Assembly (NCBI GenBank): GCA_021613535.1 | Contig: CP075494.1 | Coordinates: 10,602,001-10,666,000, forward strand | Direction: 5' to 3' | Length of the DNA stretch: 64,000 nt | From: Adineta vaga | Lineage: Eukaryota; Rotifera | Shown here: piece by piece, positions 48,818 to 61,523 of the stretch | How positions within the stretch are numbered: the stretch's first letter is position 1 | Layout: every line of letters begins with the position of its first letter | Notes under the pieces: generated by a model | Databases searched by the model: none | The model's input: only the letters and a program-made list of their open reading frames with translations | Told to the model about the DNA's origin: nothing | Position numbers and translations under genes: made by a program

Positions 48818-50443
48818 ATGACATCGATATCTACTAGCAGAAATCTTTGTAATACATGTAGCAAAGTAAAAGGTATTTCTAAATGCGAAGGCTGTAGGAA
48901 AATTTTTTGTTATAATCATTTTGGCAATCATCGTCAAGAATTAAATCTACAATTAGAAGAAGTTGAAGTTAATCGAGACGTTTTTCGACAAACTTTGACA
49001 GATCTTACAGACAATCCACAAAAACATGCGATGATACAGAACATAAACAAATGGGAACATAATTCAATTCAAAAAATTCAAAAAAATGCAGAAGAAGCAC
49101 GCCAGTTATTACTTGGACATTTGAAGAAACGTACCGGTGAGATAGAAGCGAAATTGAATGATTTGACCAAGCAATTGAGACAAAGTCGTGAAGAAAATGA
49201 TTTTGTCGAGACAGATATAAATTCTTGGGGAGGTCAAATTAATCAACTTAATAACGAACTTCTTTGGCCAGTAAATGTGAAAATCCAGTACGAAACAAAA
49301 CCACTTGTTACTGCAATCTCTGTTGATGTATCAGACAGTAAGTACCTTTTATCATATCCGGCTATCAGTTGAATTTTAATTCTTTTTTATGACTATAACT
49401 CAGTAGAATGAACTAGACAAATTTCAGTATCTATCCGATTTAAGATCACAGAACAACGATGCTTTATAATATGAAAACCATCATAATGATATTTGCAACT
49501 TCTTCATCTTTTCATAGAAACAATATCGATTGATCAAAATAGGACAAATCTCAGATATATACGATGGAAACCAAATGGTACTACAGTCGCTGGAGGTAAT
49601 GATACAGGAGATAGACTGGATCAACTCAATTTTCCATGGGGCTTATACATTGATAATGGTGATCAAGCTATTTATGTGGCAGATTCTTACAATCATCGTA
49701 TTGTAAAATGGAATTACAATGCCACAAGTGGTGAAATGGTAGCGGGAGGTAATAATGCAGGAAATCGAACTGATCAGTTACATAACCCGACCGATGTTAT
49801 TCTTGATAGACAAAGCAATTCACTTATTATCTGTGATTCAACTAATCGACGAGTAATACAATGGCCTTGTCGAAAGGGTATGTGTGGACGGATACTTATT
49901 TCTGGCGTTTGCTCTAACGGACTAGCACAGGATAATGCGGGATACATTTATGTGTCTGATGCAGAGAAACATGAAGTAAAACGATGGAAAATAGGTGATA
50001 CTACTGGTGTTGTGGTAGCTGGTGGTAATGGACAAGGAAATCGTCTTGATCAGCTTGATAGACCTGTGCATGTCTTCGTCGATCACGAGCATTCCGTTTA
50101 TGTGTCAGATCAGAACAATCATCGTGTGATGAAATGGACGAAAAATGCTAAACAAGGAACTATCGTTGCCGGTGGTCAAGGAGAAGGCAACGATTTATCA
50201 CAATTGTCCCTTCCTCGTGGAATAACTGTTGATCAGTTAGAAAATGTCTACATTGCTGACAATGGTAACCATCGAATAATGCGTTGGGCGAAAGGAGATG
50301 CGTATGGAAATATTCTTCTCGGTGGAAATCAGGCAGATAAACATCAACTCCATTATCCACAAGATCTGTCAATTGACCGACAAGGTAATCTATATGTCGT
50401 TGATATGGCTAATCATCGAGTACAGCGATTCGATATCGGCTGA
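48818..50443 (+). CDS. Zinc-finger/coiled-coil/NHL beta-propeller protein
   Basis: Two exons (48818-49337, 49518-50443), phase-1 intron of 180 bp, 481 aa. Residues about 10-40 carry a B-box-like zinc site (CNTCSKVKGISKCEGC, then CYNHFGNHR). Residues about 45-145 form a coiled coil (EEARQLLLGHLKKRTGEIEAK). Exon 2 encodes about six NHL repeats of some 50 residues, each with a VAGGN..GN..DQL turn, and the YVADSYNHRIVKW / YVSDQNNHRVMKW / YIADNGNHRIMRW signature. The layout resembles a TRIM-NHL protein without a RING, a type present in many copies in bdelloid rotifers. NHL propellers bind protein or RNA; the partner is unknown. The third repeat is weaker (SLIICDSTNRRVIQW). The intron is about three times longer than its neighbours' introns but keeps the frame, so the gene looks intact. 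Confidence 0.87.
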
Positions 50444-51507
50444 AGTTCAAATTAACAACATACTTAAAAACTCTACATCCAACCCTTTAAATTCAGAAAT
50501 AATTCAAGTGAGACTATGGTATGAATAAAATATAAGAAAAGAATATTCTCCTTATTATGATGTAAGATTGATTGAGTTGTGAATTGTCCACCGGTGTATT
50601 CACACGTTACTCTAGGAAGAACATCAGAGAGATTCTTTGCTGTATATTATATAGAAGAGCATCACTGAATGCTACAACACATTATTTGTCTACAATTATC
50701 GAATATATACATCTGATCACGCATTGCAAGGATCAAAGCTTCTCTTTCCATCATCGATCTTCATGATGAGCACGCGTGTCACTACCCCCTTAGGCACAAA
50801 CAAAACGAAAGTTTGTCTGTCGCGTGCATTGACTACGTACAATATCCATTCAACACGATGTTGCCGACACACCTTCGATTATAACAAACATTCAAAGCAA
50901 TGAATTGATATATCTAAATATATACATGTATGATTTCTTTTTCCTTTGAAGTTTGTCATCGATGATATACATTAAAACTCATCAATCAATCAATGAACAG
51001 GAAAGTTGATAGATGATTTTTCATCATCAACGAGAGATAGGTAAAATTCAAGTTATATTTAAATCTCTATTTGGAATATGATTGTCACACATATCTCATC
51101 TAACTTTTCTTGATTAAATAACACCTCATGTATATTCGTGCTCCTATTTCATGCTTGATGATCATCACATCGATGTGATGCAATGCGAATAATCAAAATG
51201 GAACAATACATAAACTTTCTATTGACATTTCTAATCAGAAGATATGAATCACACCTACATATACATATACATCTATTCACACGCGTCATATCATATCTCA
51301 TCAGATTCTATATAGTATGAAATTAAATTTTGTTTTCAACAAAAGTTTTCATTCTTTCTCTTTATCTCTTATCGAACAATTGGTAGATTTTTTTTATTAT
51401 GGCCACTATGAAAACAAAAATAAAGAAACAATGTATGTATGTATATATACACAAAGGAATGTATTTTATCTGAATAAATTATATTTGAATACAAGAGTAA
51501 AAACAAA
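50444..51507. other. Intergenic, convergent 3' ends, with 18-bp palindrome
   Basis: About 1.06 kb between the NHL gene 3' end (+) and the NeuroD-like gene 3' end (-). AATAAAATA just after 50520 fits polyadenylation of the NHL gene. A perfect 18-bp palindrome CATCACATCGATGTGATG lies at 51163-51180. No coding signal. Confidence 0.5.
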
Positions 51508-52323
51508 TCAACAATAATGTCCTGGATAATAATAAAATGAAGGATCAGGATATATGAATTGTTGTTCATTTGAATACGCATTTGTAGGAAATAATTGAGT
51601 TTGTTCAATCATTGTATTAATATCATCTGTACTACTATCACCAGCATATGATGAACTATGATCAAAACTAAATATTCCTGTATCATCTTCACTTTCACTT
51701 GTTAAATTCATCTTTTTTAAATTAATAAATTCTAATGGATTTTTTACGCGTGGATGTACTGATGATAACAAATATGTTTCATCTGATATTGGCATAGTTG
51801 ATGGTGATGATGCGGTGTCATTCTGTTGTAATATTCTTGGATTGAGAGAAAGTGTTGCAGCAACAAGATTCATTGTATTTGGTGATAAATCACGACAAAG
51901 TAATTGAGCAAAATGTGTATTATCAAGTACTTGATCACTAGAGATCATATGTGTTAAAGCTTCGATATAATTTTTTGCTAAACGTAATGTTTCAATTTTG
52001 GATAATTTTTGTGATAAAGAAAAACAAGGTATGGTTTCACGAAGAACTTCTAGTTGTTCATTTAGACCTTTCATACGTTCACGTTCACGACCATTGGCTT
52101 TGATACGACGAACTTTGAAACGTGCGACACGTGATGGTGTCATTTGTTTCTTTTTTGGACCACGTTTCTTGGGTAGTTTTGGTTCCATCTGTGATTTTTT
52201 ATTCATCAAAGATTGATATGTTGTGTCGTCTTTTGGGACTTCAATACTTTCATGATATTGTATTTCCATTTGTAATTGTTGTAATTGTCGTTGTTCTTCT
52301 TCTTGAGGTATTTTTGTTGGCAT
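51508..52323 (-). CDS. neurod: NeuroD/neurogenin-family bHLH transcription factor
   Basis: Single exon, 271 aa from the first in-frame ATG ([11 protein letters not shown]). An open frame extends 16 codons upstream without an ATG, so either this is the start or a short upstream exon exists. Residues about 52-75 hold the family's basic lead [20 protein letters not shown]. The bHLH domain at about 76-135 has the basic region [13 protein letters not shown], helix 1 [11 protein letters not shown], loop [19 protein letters not shown] and helix 2 IEALTHMI. It is followed by the Neuro_bHLH extension ([22 protein letters not shown]), conserved in NeuroD. The C-terminal region is Ser/Asp/Tyr-rich and acidic, as an activation domain would be. 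NeuroD factors bind E-boxes with E proteins and promote neuronal differentiation. A TATATATA element lies at about 52408-52418 on the minus strand, some 90 bp upstream. Confidence 0.92.
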   Translation of the reverse strand: MPTKIPQEEEQRQLQQLQMEIQYHESIEVPKDDTTYQSLMNKKSQMEPKLPKKRGPKKKQMTPSRVARFKVRRIKANGRERERMKGLNEQLEVLRETIPCFSLSQKLSKIETLRLAKNYIEALTHMISSDQVLDNTHFAQLLCRDLSPNTMNLVAATLSLNPRILQQNDTASSPSTMPISDETYLLSSVHPRVKNPLEFINLKKMNLTSESEDDTGIFSFDHSSSYAGDSSTDDINTMIEQTQLFPTNAYSNEQQFIYPDPSFYYYPGHYC

Positions 52324-54959
52324 TTGAAAATAATATTCAAGTAGATCACGTTGATTGAAGTGTGTTATCAATGATTGAGTTAAAGCGGAAATGTTCTTCT
52401 CTTCCTGTATATATACTCACTCGTTCACTTGTTTCTTTCCTCTTTTTCTCTCTCTCTCTCTCTTCTTTTTCGATGACCAATAGAAATTGTACAAAAACGG
52501 ATATCATCGATTGGTGCGATAGACACGTGTGAGATATGAACTAATCATTAAGCTCAATTTTTACACTTTCAGTAGGAAAAAATGAGCATATAATTATATC
52601 GACGTAGAAAAGACAAAAAAACGCCAATAATGTATTACCTAAATTATGACTTTATTTCCATTCATATTCGAATAATATCGAGTTTTTGTTGGACCTAGTG
52701 CAATATAAGATCTTTTTCAATGTGTCTATGTCTATTTTTGATGAGTTAACCATGATCAAATAAGCTAATCAAAGATCAAACAAATCGCAAGTGGGATGAT
52801 CAATGTCGCGTGTTGGTCGACTTATCAAAAAAATAAAATGGCATGTGCGTGCTCTACCGTCCGTGCAAAAGCACAATAGTAGGATGATACTCATTTTCTT
52901 CTTTTGTTTTGAATCTATCCGAATGGAAAACTAATGCCGCATATTTGATTCTTTCATCATTCATTTTCTTTTTCGATGAGATAAATGCTAATTTTCAATG
53001 GTCAACTGTCTCGGAAAACAAAAACATAGTGAAAAAAAATAATATTCATATTCTTCGTGACTTTTTCGACAAGTCAGTGTGAAGAAAAAGTGATGTCATT
53101 GTCTTGCACGCAAGAAGTTCATTTCCTGATAATTACCATGAAGAAGACAAATCTGATGTAAGAAACTTTTCTTATGCTTGAATGAATAAGCAAGTGTCAC
53201 ACGAGGAAAAAATCAAACTCATTATTTTTAATTGGACTAGTCGACGAAGAACGTCAATAAAACCAAATAATTATTGCTCATTTTCTTATGTAAAAGAAAT
53301 GATAGATTAAGTGACCTGAAGATATTTTGACAAGAATAACTTCATCTCATCATTGTCATTATAACGCCTTCTAATATCAATCAATCAGTAAAGATTACGT
53401 ATTTATATGATGATAACAACAAGGTGTACAACATCTTTTCTTTACTGAATTCATCAGTAGAATGACTTGTATTATTGACATACAGGAGTATGTATGTATA
53501 GCGAGGTGTCACGTCGTTATCGTCAAGATATAGCTAGTAGTCAATTGATTATTATAAATCGACAGATGGATGAATATTTACAATAGTTTTACAGCTTATG
53601 AATCAAGAAGGTATAATAAAATAGATTATTTAAAGATGAACGTTTTTTTCTTAAAATTTGAAAAGCATGTTCAACCAATTCAATAGTTGAATAGATTTCT
53701 TTTTTTTTCTATAGAAACAATGATCCGAGTGATTTATTCTTTGATACGCTTCTTTTCCTTGCAGGTGTCATCGTAATAAATCAGTATAGATATATATATA
53801 TATAGATTTCAATCAATTATTTAACAGTTAACCTGCTGGGTCGATCAAACAGCCACTCTTCTCAACTAACTAGTACTTATCCATGATGTAACAGTTTTTT
53901 TTTCTGTTACTTTTTTCTATCACTCAAATGCCGACATGAAGAGAAACAAATTTGTCACTTAATTCAATTGAGTGAATAATTTTCTTTGAATGTTCAAAAA
54001 ACAAAATTATCAACTATGACGTATATATTCAACAAGAAAGAAACCACTACTATTCACACATATACTTGTTTGTCTGTTCAACCTTGTCTACTTCTTCTGT
54101 TTCCCCAGTGAGGCACACATACACGAGCAAATAATTTATAAACATAAACGGACAATTGAATCGCAAATATACATTTGAACAGCACAACGGGACGCTAATA
54201 GTATAGTATTGAATGCACAAGAGACGAGAAGAAGAAGAAGAAGAAGGGGGAGGTGTTGTTTTATTTCCTGTTCTCTTCTCATTGAATTGTACTGTATAGT
54301 ATAGAAAATCTAATCAATTTTTCTTTTCTTCCATGTTGAAAATGCTTGATCGGATTCAAAATGAATGTGTATACTAATTGGAATGAATAATGGACACTTA
54401 TAAAAAGAATTGTCTTTTTTTGTTCTTCGCTCTTCTTGTTTTGAGTATGAAAAGCGACACGGAAATGAATTAGACTGGTAAAACTATTGCATCAATGTAT
54501 ATCACATGATATGAAATCAAAAGTCTTATTTATATGAATGATGCTAAAGATTTTGATTGCGTAGGATGTGCGAAGAGGCAGGAACAAATCTCTTATGCAT
54601 ATTTAATCTCAGTCTGTAGTTTAATCAAGAGTTGAACTTAAAAAGCTAAATTTAATGATAATTATAATCTACAAAAATGCAAGCTTAAGTTCTTTTTTTT
54701 TAATGAATCTTATTATTTTTAGTATCTGATAGTGCTGATTAAGATTGAGTACTTTCAGTGGAAAGGAAGTATAAGATTTTCTCATGAATATTAAACTTGA
54801 TAAACGTGACATCCTTTCCAAAAGTTGATCTTTATATATATAAAAAAAAATGATTGATAATATTATATTTTCACAAACTAAAGATATCAGAATCATTACA
54901 GAATTGAAAAAAAAAGAATTAATATGAAAAGAAGAAGTGTATTTTTTCATCAGAAGTTC
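52324..54959. other. Long intergenic region upstream of NeuroD
   Basis: About 2.6 kb, the longest non-coding interval in the second half, as expected for a developmental regulator. A (CT)n tract lies at about 52440-52468, a GAAGAAGAAG tract at about 54224-54246 and a TA run at about 53788-53804. The 93-codon minus frame at 54669-54950 is AT-rich noise. No coding signal was found on either strand. Confidence 0.45.
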
Positions 54960-55701
54960 TTATTGTGATCGACCAAGTTTGAAAACAAATAGACAATAAA
55001 GAATAAAGGAAAAGAATGTGAAAACTAAGGCGATGATTTCCAATCCAGATGCCCAACCAATACGTACTGTATATGCTGCTCTAGCTCTATTTCGAGCATT
55101 TTCCCAAGAATCATCATCTATACAAAACAAAAAAGAAACATCTGATTTCTTTGTTCAAAAATCGATACATACCAAAGATGGTTCGAAAAACTGCCATCAT
55201 ATCTCGCAATAAATAACTTCCAACAAGAATAAGTGTTATAAGTATAAAGATGAATGCTAAGAAAAGTAATACTAATGGTAAAAAACTTAATAATATTGCT
55301 GTTACACTTGTTTCATTTGTTTTAATTGAATGAATAAATAGTAAAATGATGGATATACCAAGAAAGACAGCAGCAATAATTGCACATGCTGCAATACCTT
55401 TGGTTGACGGTAAATAATCACATCCACAATTTTCAGTTAAATTCTTATTTTGACAATAAGACCAAAGACAAGCTCTATGAATAACTGGATACGTATTTGG
55501 AAAACAAGTTTCACCATAATGAGTATCACTAGGCACACATCGTGTAAATAAACCAATTGTTGTACGATTAAAACCAGTAACCGTAATATTCTCTCCAGTT
55601 ACATGTTTCCAATGATGATGACCCATAGCAGTGACATGAAAAATGAATGCAATGACCGCAAGAATAAAAACAGTGAAATAAAAGATTTTAGCTTTATGCA
55701 T
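54960..55701 (-). CDS. Claudin/Clc-like four-transmembrane protein
   Basis: Two exons (55701-55173, 55117-54960) give 228 aa. TM1 is at residues about 7-26 (YFTVFILAVIAFIFHVTAMG). The first extracellular loop (about 27-100) carries IGLFTRCV..CFP, a variant of the claudin GLW-C-C signature, plus further Cys (CLWSYC, CGC) and N-glycosylation sites (NITV, NRTT, NLTE). TM2 is about 105-125 (CAIIAAVFLGISIILLFI), TM3 about 135-165 (LLSFLPLVLLFLAFIFILIT) and TM4 in exon 2 (SGLEIIALVFTFFSFILYC). The Clc-like branch of the claudin/PMP22 superfamily, known from nematodes and other invertebrates, has this layout. Such proteins sit in the plasma membrane, some in cell junctions or channel complexes. The exact subfamily is uncertain. 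Confidence 0.8.
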
Positions 55702-57802
55702 TATTCTAATAATTAGTTGAATGTTAAGAAAAGAAAATGGATTTCACTAATACTTTGATTCAATGATGAAGTAAAGAAAAAAAAGTGAAGTTCATTCATT
55801 TGATAGAAGTATTATATTAGGTTTGATCCCTTCTCTCTCTTTTTCTCTCGAAAAAGAAATTCGTATGCAAAACAAGGTCAAATCATATCCGTTTGTCTAG
55901 GTAGTAGTAGCTTACATAAAATTTAATTCATGATTCATGTTCGAGTAATATTAGTGCAATGTATCACATGTAAAACTTTTTTTTTCTTCGTCTTGTTCTT
56001 CCTTTCCTTGTTTGACTATGCATATATTCTGTTTTGCATGTACCTTGTATGAATGCCTCACAATGATGTGAATGTATATACTTAAGTTGAAGAAAAGAGT
56101 AAAATAATGTTGGACTAATATTATATTGTTGATTATGCATGAATACAATCTTTTGCATGTTCTTGACATGATAAACTTTCCATAAGAATAATTGTAAAAG
56201 TGAAGTTTCAAGGTACATATTTTGACTCTTTACTTAATTTACTTTCTCGAGTAGCATGTCCATATATACTTCATGAATAAATCAACTTCATTGATATTGA
56301 AATTAACGTAGAAAAATGCGAACTTTAGAATTATCATATAATCAGTAAATATCATCTCACATTATGTTAGATTAGTATATGATGACATAGAATATACAAA
56401 TGCATTGGATTTAATAAAGAAATGTTGCTTTTTTCCTCTTAATAGAGTAAATGAGACTACATTCTGTTGATTGACAAAAAGAACATAATTTTCTTTAGTT
56501 CAATTACGGTTATTAGTCTGAAATACACATTCAACAGTGCATGTTTGAAGAAGAAAAAACATTACGCCGATGAGTGTGCATGATTGAATAGCTTAACTAT
56601 ATTAGTAGAAATTTTCGTTTTAGAAATAAAAGAAAAAGTCAGGAAAAAGAAGGAAGAAGAAAACGAGAAAGGTTTATTTCTACTAGAAAATAAATATATC
56701 CACCTTCAAGAATAATCTCATAAGTATACTTCTGATATATGTTATTTTTTATCATTACGGAAAATAACGTAAGTAGCGTAAAAAAACCGGAAATGTAGTC
56801 TTACTCAATGAGTCTATATTTGTTAGATTTTTTCAAGGTTGAGAGATGATGATGATTGATTGTAAGAGATGTTATCAAATGAAAATGTTGAAAAACAAGA
56901 AAAAAACGCATTCATCTATACTCGAAAGTAGAAAATTAACGAGATAGCTTAACTTCCAGGAAATTAAAGTCGTATATGATCAAGATCATCGCCTTAATGG
57001 TATTTTGATGGTCTTAGTTTTTCGAAAGAAAATCTTTTAGTCATCTACGTATAAATGATCAATCATAATGTTGACATGTTGATGCAGAATATTCATTTGA
57101 GAAATTAAAAAAGAAAACTAGAGAAAAAAAAAGAAATGTCATTGACTTTTGCATTCATTTGACTCGTGTTGACAGGTCTTTATTATATGAACTGAACGTT
57201 TAATGTTGAGAGTTTTTAGTTTGATCAATTGCAACCATATCTAAGCGGAAATGTGACTTTTCAAAAAACGATCTCATGCTCGACGTTATGTCTTGAGTTA
57301 TACTGAGTAGAAATAACGAACTGAAAATAAAAAAGATCAAGTGAACATTTTTCACTTGTATATCATTAAAATGATTGTATCTCTTGAGAAGATGCGTTGT
57401 TACCTGACGCTCCTATGTCAGAAACACAAGACACGCTTATTCTTTCTGTTGAGTTTATATCTTTTGCATGCAAACTCATTTGTCAATCCTTCGAGAAAAT
57501 ACGGCACTTTCTGTTCTTTTTTGCATTTAATGATATGACGCACATGATAGCTGTAGATATAGATACGTAAAACGTCTGTCAACTGGTTTATATTGACACA
57601 CTCGATGATCGTTTGAACATAACTTTGAATATTGTTCTTTCTTTCTTTATATTTATCGAATGGTTTTAGTATTCTCCGTGTTAATATTAATGAAGCAAAA
57701 AAACGCAGAGGGAAAATACATCTAGTATTTCTTCGTTTCTTTTTTTCTTCTCCGTTTTTTTTCTCTTTTTGTCTTGAACTTTTCTCTCTCTTGTTTTTTT
57801 CG
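55702..57802. other. Intergenic between divergent genes
   Basis: About 2.1 kb separating the claudin-like gene start (-) and the potassium-channel start (+). No coding signal. A CT-rich stretch at about 57740-57800 lies just before the channel ATG and resembles a polypyrimidine tract, so a 5' UTR exon of the channel may be spliced in here. Confidence 0.45.
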
Positions 57803-60800
57803 ATGCATTTTTCTCATCATCGTCCATCACGGCAGACAATTAAGGACGTATCTCGATCGTTGAAGCCAGATCCTGATGTTGGTCTTTCATTTCTTTATCG
57901 TTCATCAAGACGAGGTTCACGCTTAAGTTATCCATCGTTTCCAACTTATTATTCCTTGGTATATATTCACATGCCGCACTTATCAAAGAATAATACGCGT
58001 TCGGCACATTCAAATTTCCAAATTTTATTATACAATTTTCTGGAACGACCAGCTGGTTACAAATGTTTTATCTATCATTTTACTGTGTACGTATAAGATT
58101 TCTGACAGACAGAAGAGAAGAATTCATTCGATTTATATTACCATCTTGACTAAAAAAGACAAGTGATCTTATCGAAGTTATGAAAAAGAACCTTTTTTTT
58201 TCAATTTAGGTTTCTAGTGGTGCTCGTTTGTCTGGTACTATCCGTTTTAACAACTATTGAAAAATTTTCTTCAAGTTTAAGTTCATATGTTTATTGGATT
58301 GAAATCTTTCTTGTTCTTTTCTTTGGTATCGAATATGTTTCACGACTTTGGTCAGCAGGATGTCGAAGTAAATATATGGGCATAGCAGGTCGATTTCGAT
58401 TTGCACGAAAACCAATTGCAATTGTCGGTAGGATTGATAGAAAAATATCTAACATTCAAAGATAACTTTTGTCTTCCATATTCAATATAGATTTACTTGT
58501 TGTTATTGCATCAACATTAATGATTACTTTAGCAGCCGATCGTCAAGCATTCGCTGCGTCTGCAATACGTGGTGTTCGATTTTTACAAATTTTACGTGTA
58601 CTACATGTTGATCGACATGGTGGTACGTGGCGCTTATTAGGAAGTGTTGTTTATATTCATCGACAGGTAAAGAAAAACGAAAGGAATTATTAAAACAACT
58701 CAAATTTCTTTTCTTCTCTTGTTTTATAGGAATTAATTACAACATTATATATCGGATTTCTTGCATTGATTTTCTGTAGTTACCTTGTTTACATAGCTGA
58801 AAAAGATGAGAAGGGCGCAGGAGATTTACGCGGTGCCAAAGGTAATGATAGTCATTTTGAATCTTATGCTGATGCATTATGGTAAGTTAGAAAAGAAAGT
58901 AATCAGTATAATGTATTTGAAAATACTTTCTATTCAATAGGTGGGGTGTGATCACGATAACGACGATTGGGTAATGAATATTTTAATAATTAATGTAGTT
59001 TTCATTTGGAAATATTTAGTTACGGTGATGTTTATCCGGTAACATGGTTTGTAAACGAATATGAATCGTGAAATAATTATTTATTCTATATTAAAATATT
59101 TAAGGGTTGGAAAGATAATCGCTGCATGTTTTGCTATATTTGCTATATCATTTTTTGCGTTGCCTGCTGTAAGCTGAAAGAAAATGAAATGGACTGAATA
59201 CCCAAATGAATAGTTTTGTCTTTGTTTTTCATTTAGGGTATTCTTGGATCCGGTTTTGCATTGAAAGTTCAACAAAAACAACGTCAAAAGCATTTTTCTC
59301 GTCAAATACCTGCCGCAGCAACACTAATTCAAGCTGCATGGCGTGCTTATGCAAGTGCTCCAGGTTCTACATGTGTTGCTACTTGGAATATGTATTTACG
59401 TTCGGCAGATTCAAATACAGTCTCATCAAATAATAAGACATATCCACCAAATAATCAAACATTTGGTGGTATGTTACGATTGATTTTTTGTCCTTTAGAA
59501 TAGATATGAAACTTGAAATTTTCTATACAGAAAAAACAGCTGAAAAACTCCGATATTTACGTTTGTCAACAGCACATCGAAAAAATCGTCAGAAACGAAA
59601 TAGTCAAATTCCACCATCACCGAATCTCTTACAATCACCCATGCTAAGTGAACCACGAGGTTCAACATCATCAACATCAAATACAACAGGTTTAGACAAG
59701 TAAAATTCCGTTAAATTTGATTAGAATTCTTTCATCTATTAAAGGTTGTTATCTATTGTCTAGTAATGATCATGATGATGAAGATTTCGAAGAAGAACCT
59801 ATTAAACTTTGCTCGTAAGTAATCAATGGATGCACGAATCTTCGTTAAAGTGAGCGTCTATGTATCGATTGTTTTTTCTTTCTCATTTTATTCCGATTCG
59901 ACAAAATAATCCACTGACTCAGTTAGTGTTTCTTCGAATATATATTTTAGTCTTTCTTTTCGGCATATAATTACGTTTGCATGTAATAATGAATCATTAA
60001 AAATGTTTAAACAATTATATTTAAAGAAGGAATGTTTTCTACTACGCCGAATGAAAAAGTTTCTTATCACGCACTAAAAACAAAATCCATCTGTTGAACG
60101 ATAAGCTCGTGAAGGAAACGAGAAAGAACTCTTAGTAGAAGATGAATAAGGTGATAATTTGATTGACATTGGAGTGTCTATGAGGCTTGTGTAATGAATC
60201 GGACGATTTCTCTTCTCTTTTTTTTGCTGAATACGTGATTGACATTGTTGCTTTTATTTTAATCTAAGAAAGTTATTTATTCTAAGACGTCTATCGCGCT
60301 TGTCTACGATCGAAAATGCGAGTCACATATTAGGAAATCGAAGACGCGGGTGATGTGTTATTTCCGACTTGTTAACTGAATAATTATTAATATCAACATT
60401 ATTTTCTGTTCTTTTAGTTTAACTGAAGATCATAAACGAATGATAAGATGTGTACGAAAAATGCAATTAATTGTTGCTCGTAATCGATTTCAAGTAAAGA
60501 AGCAAAATAAATAATATTAGTATCTTTATCAAATAATTTCCCAATGGTTTTTCTTTTATTCTTTTAGATAGCAAGAAAACCATATGATGTACGTGATGTG
60601 CTTGAACAATATTCTCATGGACATATTAATATGATGATGAGAATAAAAGAATTACAACGGAAGTAAGAGATTTGGATTGTTTTTAAGAGATATATTTTTC
60701 TATGTGAGAAGATGTACAGAAAAAGAATAGATGTTCATTGTTGATACAAAATAATTTGTGACTTCCATTTGTTGTTTTTTTCATTTAGAATTGAACATAC

Positions 60801-61044
60801 GATTGGTAAACCAGCTTCGGGAACAAGTGATGATCGTGCAAAATTAACTGTTCTTTCTCGAATGCAACGTGTTGAAAATGCCGTTGGTGATATGAGACAA
60901 ACAATGGAAAATATTTTAGGATTATTAAAATATGTTGATGAAAAAATTGATCGATTATCAGCAAACAACAGTCAGCGATCAGCAAGATCTATAGCAGCAC
61001 AGATGAACGTGAAATTTTCTTCTGTACCCGAAGAAATACCATAA
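57803..61044 (+). CDS. KCNQ1-like (Kv7) voltage-gated potassium channel
   Basis: Multi-exon gene of roughly 15 exons. The first exon (57803-58090) has a basic, Ser-rich N-terminus and [21 protein letters not shown], the Kv7 lead into S1. S1 is [19 protein letters not shown]2-S3 follow from 58270 and S4 is [19 protein letters not shown], where the His and weaker charge match KCNQ1 rather than KCNQ2-5. S5 is [22 protein letters not shown]. The pore reads [19 protein letters not shown], then S6 [19 protein letters not shown]. The C-terminus has the calmodulin-binding [27 protein letters not shown] helix (59270 on; IQ-type) and coiled-coil assembly helices near the end ([20 protein letters not shown]). 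Kv7 channels give slow K+ currents and need PIP2 and calmodulin. The filter is split by two tiny exons, 58941-58970 and 59020-59046. Confidence 0.93.
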
Positions 61045-61118
61045 AAAAAAACTTATCTTTTTTTTTCATCTTTTCAATCAATATTTGCAGAGAAAAAAAA
61101 AGATACACAAAGATTTTT

Positions 61119-61523
61119 TTATAGATCAGAAACAAGTCGATTTGATATATGATATTGATTGGAAATAGATTGTTTTATTTCTTTCGAATTTCGGTGTTCA
61201 GTAAAAGAAGTTGTTAATATGTGTAAGGGATGTGTTAATTCATTATTTGCTCGTGATTGTCGTATCAATGTTGGTTCAATCGATTGATTAAGAACAATTA
61301 ATAGATGATCATTTAATTGTTTTTCTAATTCATGTTTCTTCTTTTGAGAACGAGTGTAACGTCGATAGGAGATAAAATTATAGACTAAATAAGAAACTAA
61401 GATTAAGGAAAGACTAAGTAATAAAGAAAAAATATAGAGATTGGTACGATCAGTCGATTGTTTTGGTGATGAAATAAAGATTCGATGTGTTTGATCAATA
61501 GATTTATTATTTGATTCAGTCAT
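61119..61523 (-). CDS. Small single-TM protein of unknown function
   Basis: Single exon, 134 aa, ATG at 61523. Residues 1-29 are polar; residues about 30-50 (YIFSLLLSLSLILVSYLVYNF) form one membrane segment. A basic stop-transfer stretch (SYRRYTRSQKKKHELEKQ) follows, then a polar tail of about 75 aa. The charge pattern suggests the N-terminus outside and the C-terminus inside. The 3' end lies 75 bp from the convergent KCNQ 3' end. A CTT repeat (about 61563-61588) sits 40-65 bp upstream. No family was recognised; with no splice sites and no homology the support is the clean frame and the TM layout only. Confidence 0.5.
   Translation of the reverse strand: MTESNNKSIDQTHRIFISSPKQSTDRTNLYIFSLLLSLSLILVSYLVYNFISYRRYTRSQKKKHELEKQLNDHLLIVLNQSIEPTLIRQSRANNELTHPLHILTTSFTEHRNSKEIKQSISNQYHISNRLVSDL

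Noticed and set aside
49338-49517. Gap between the two halves of the NHL gene as a possible frameshift
   Set aside because: Donor GTAAGT and acceptor TTTTCATAG give a phase-consistent join, so an intron explains it.
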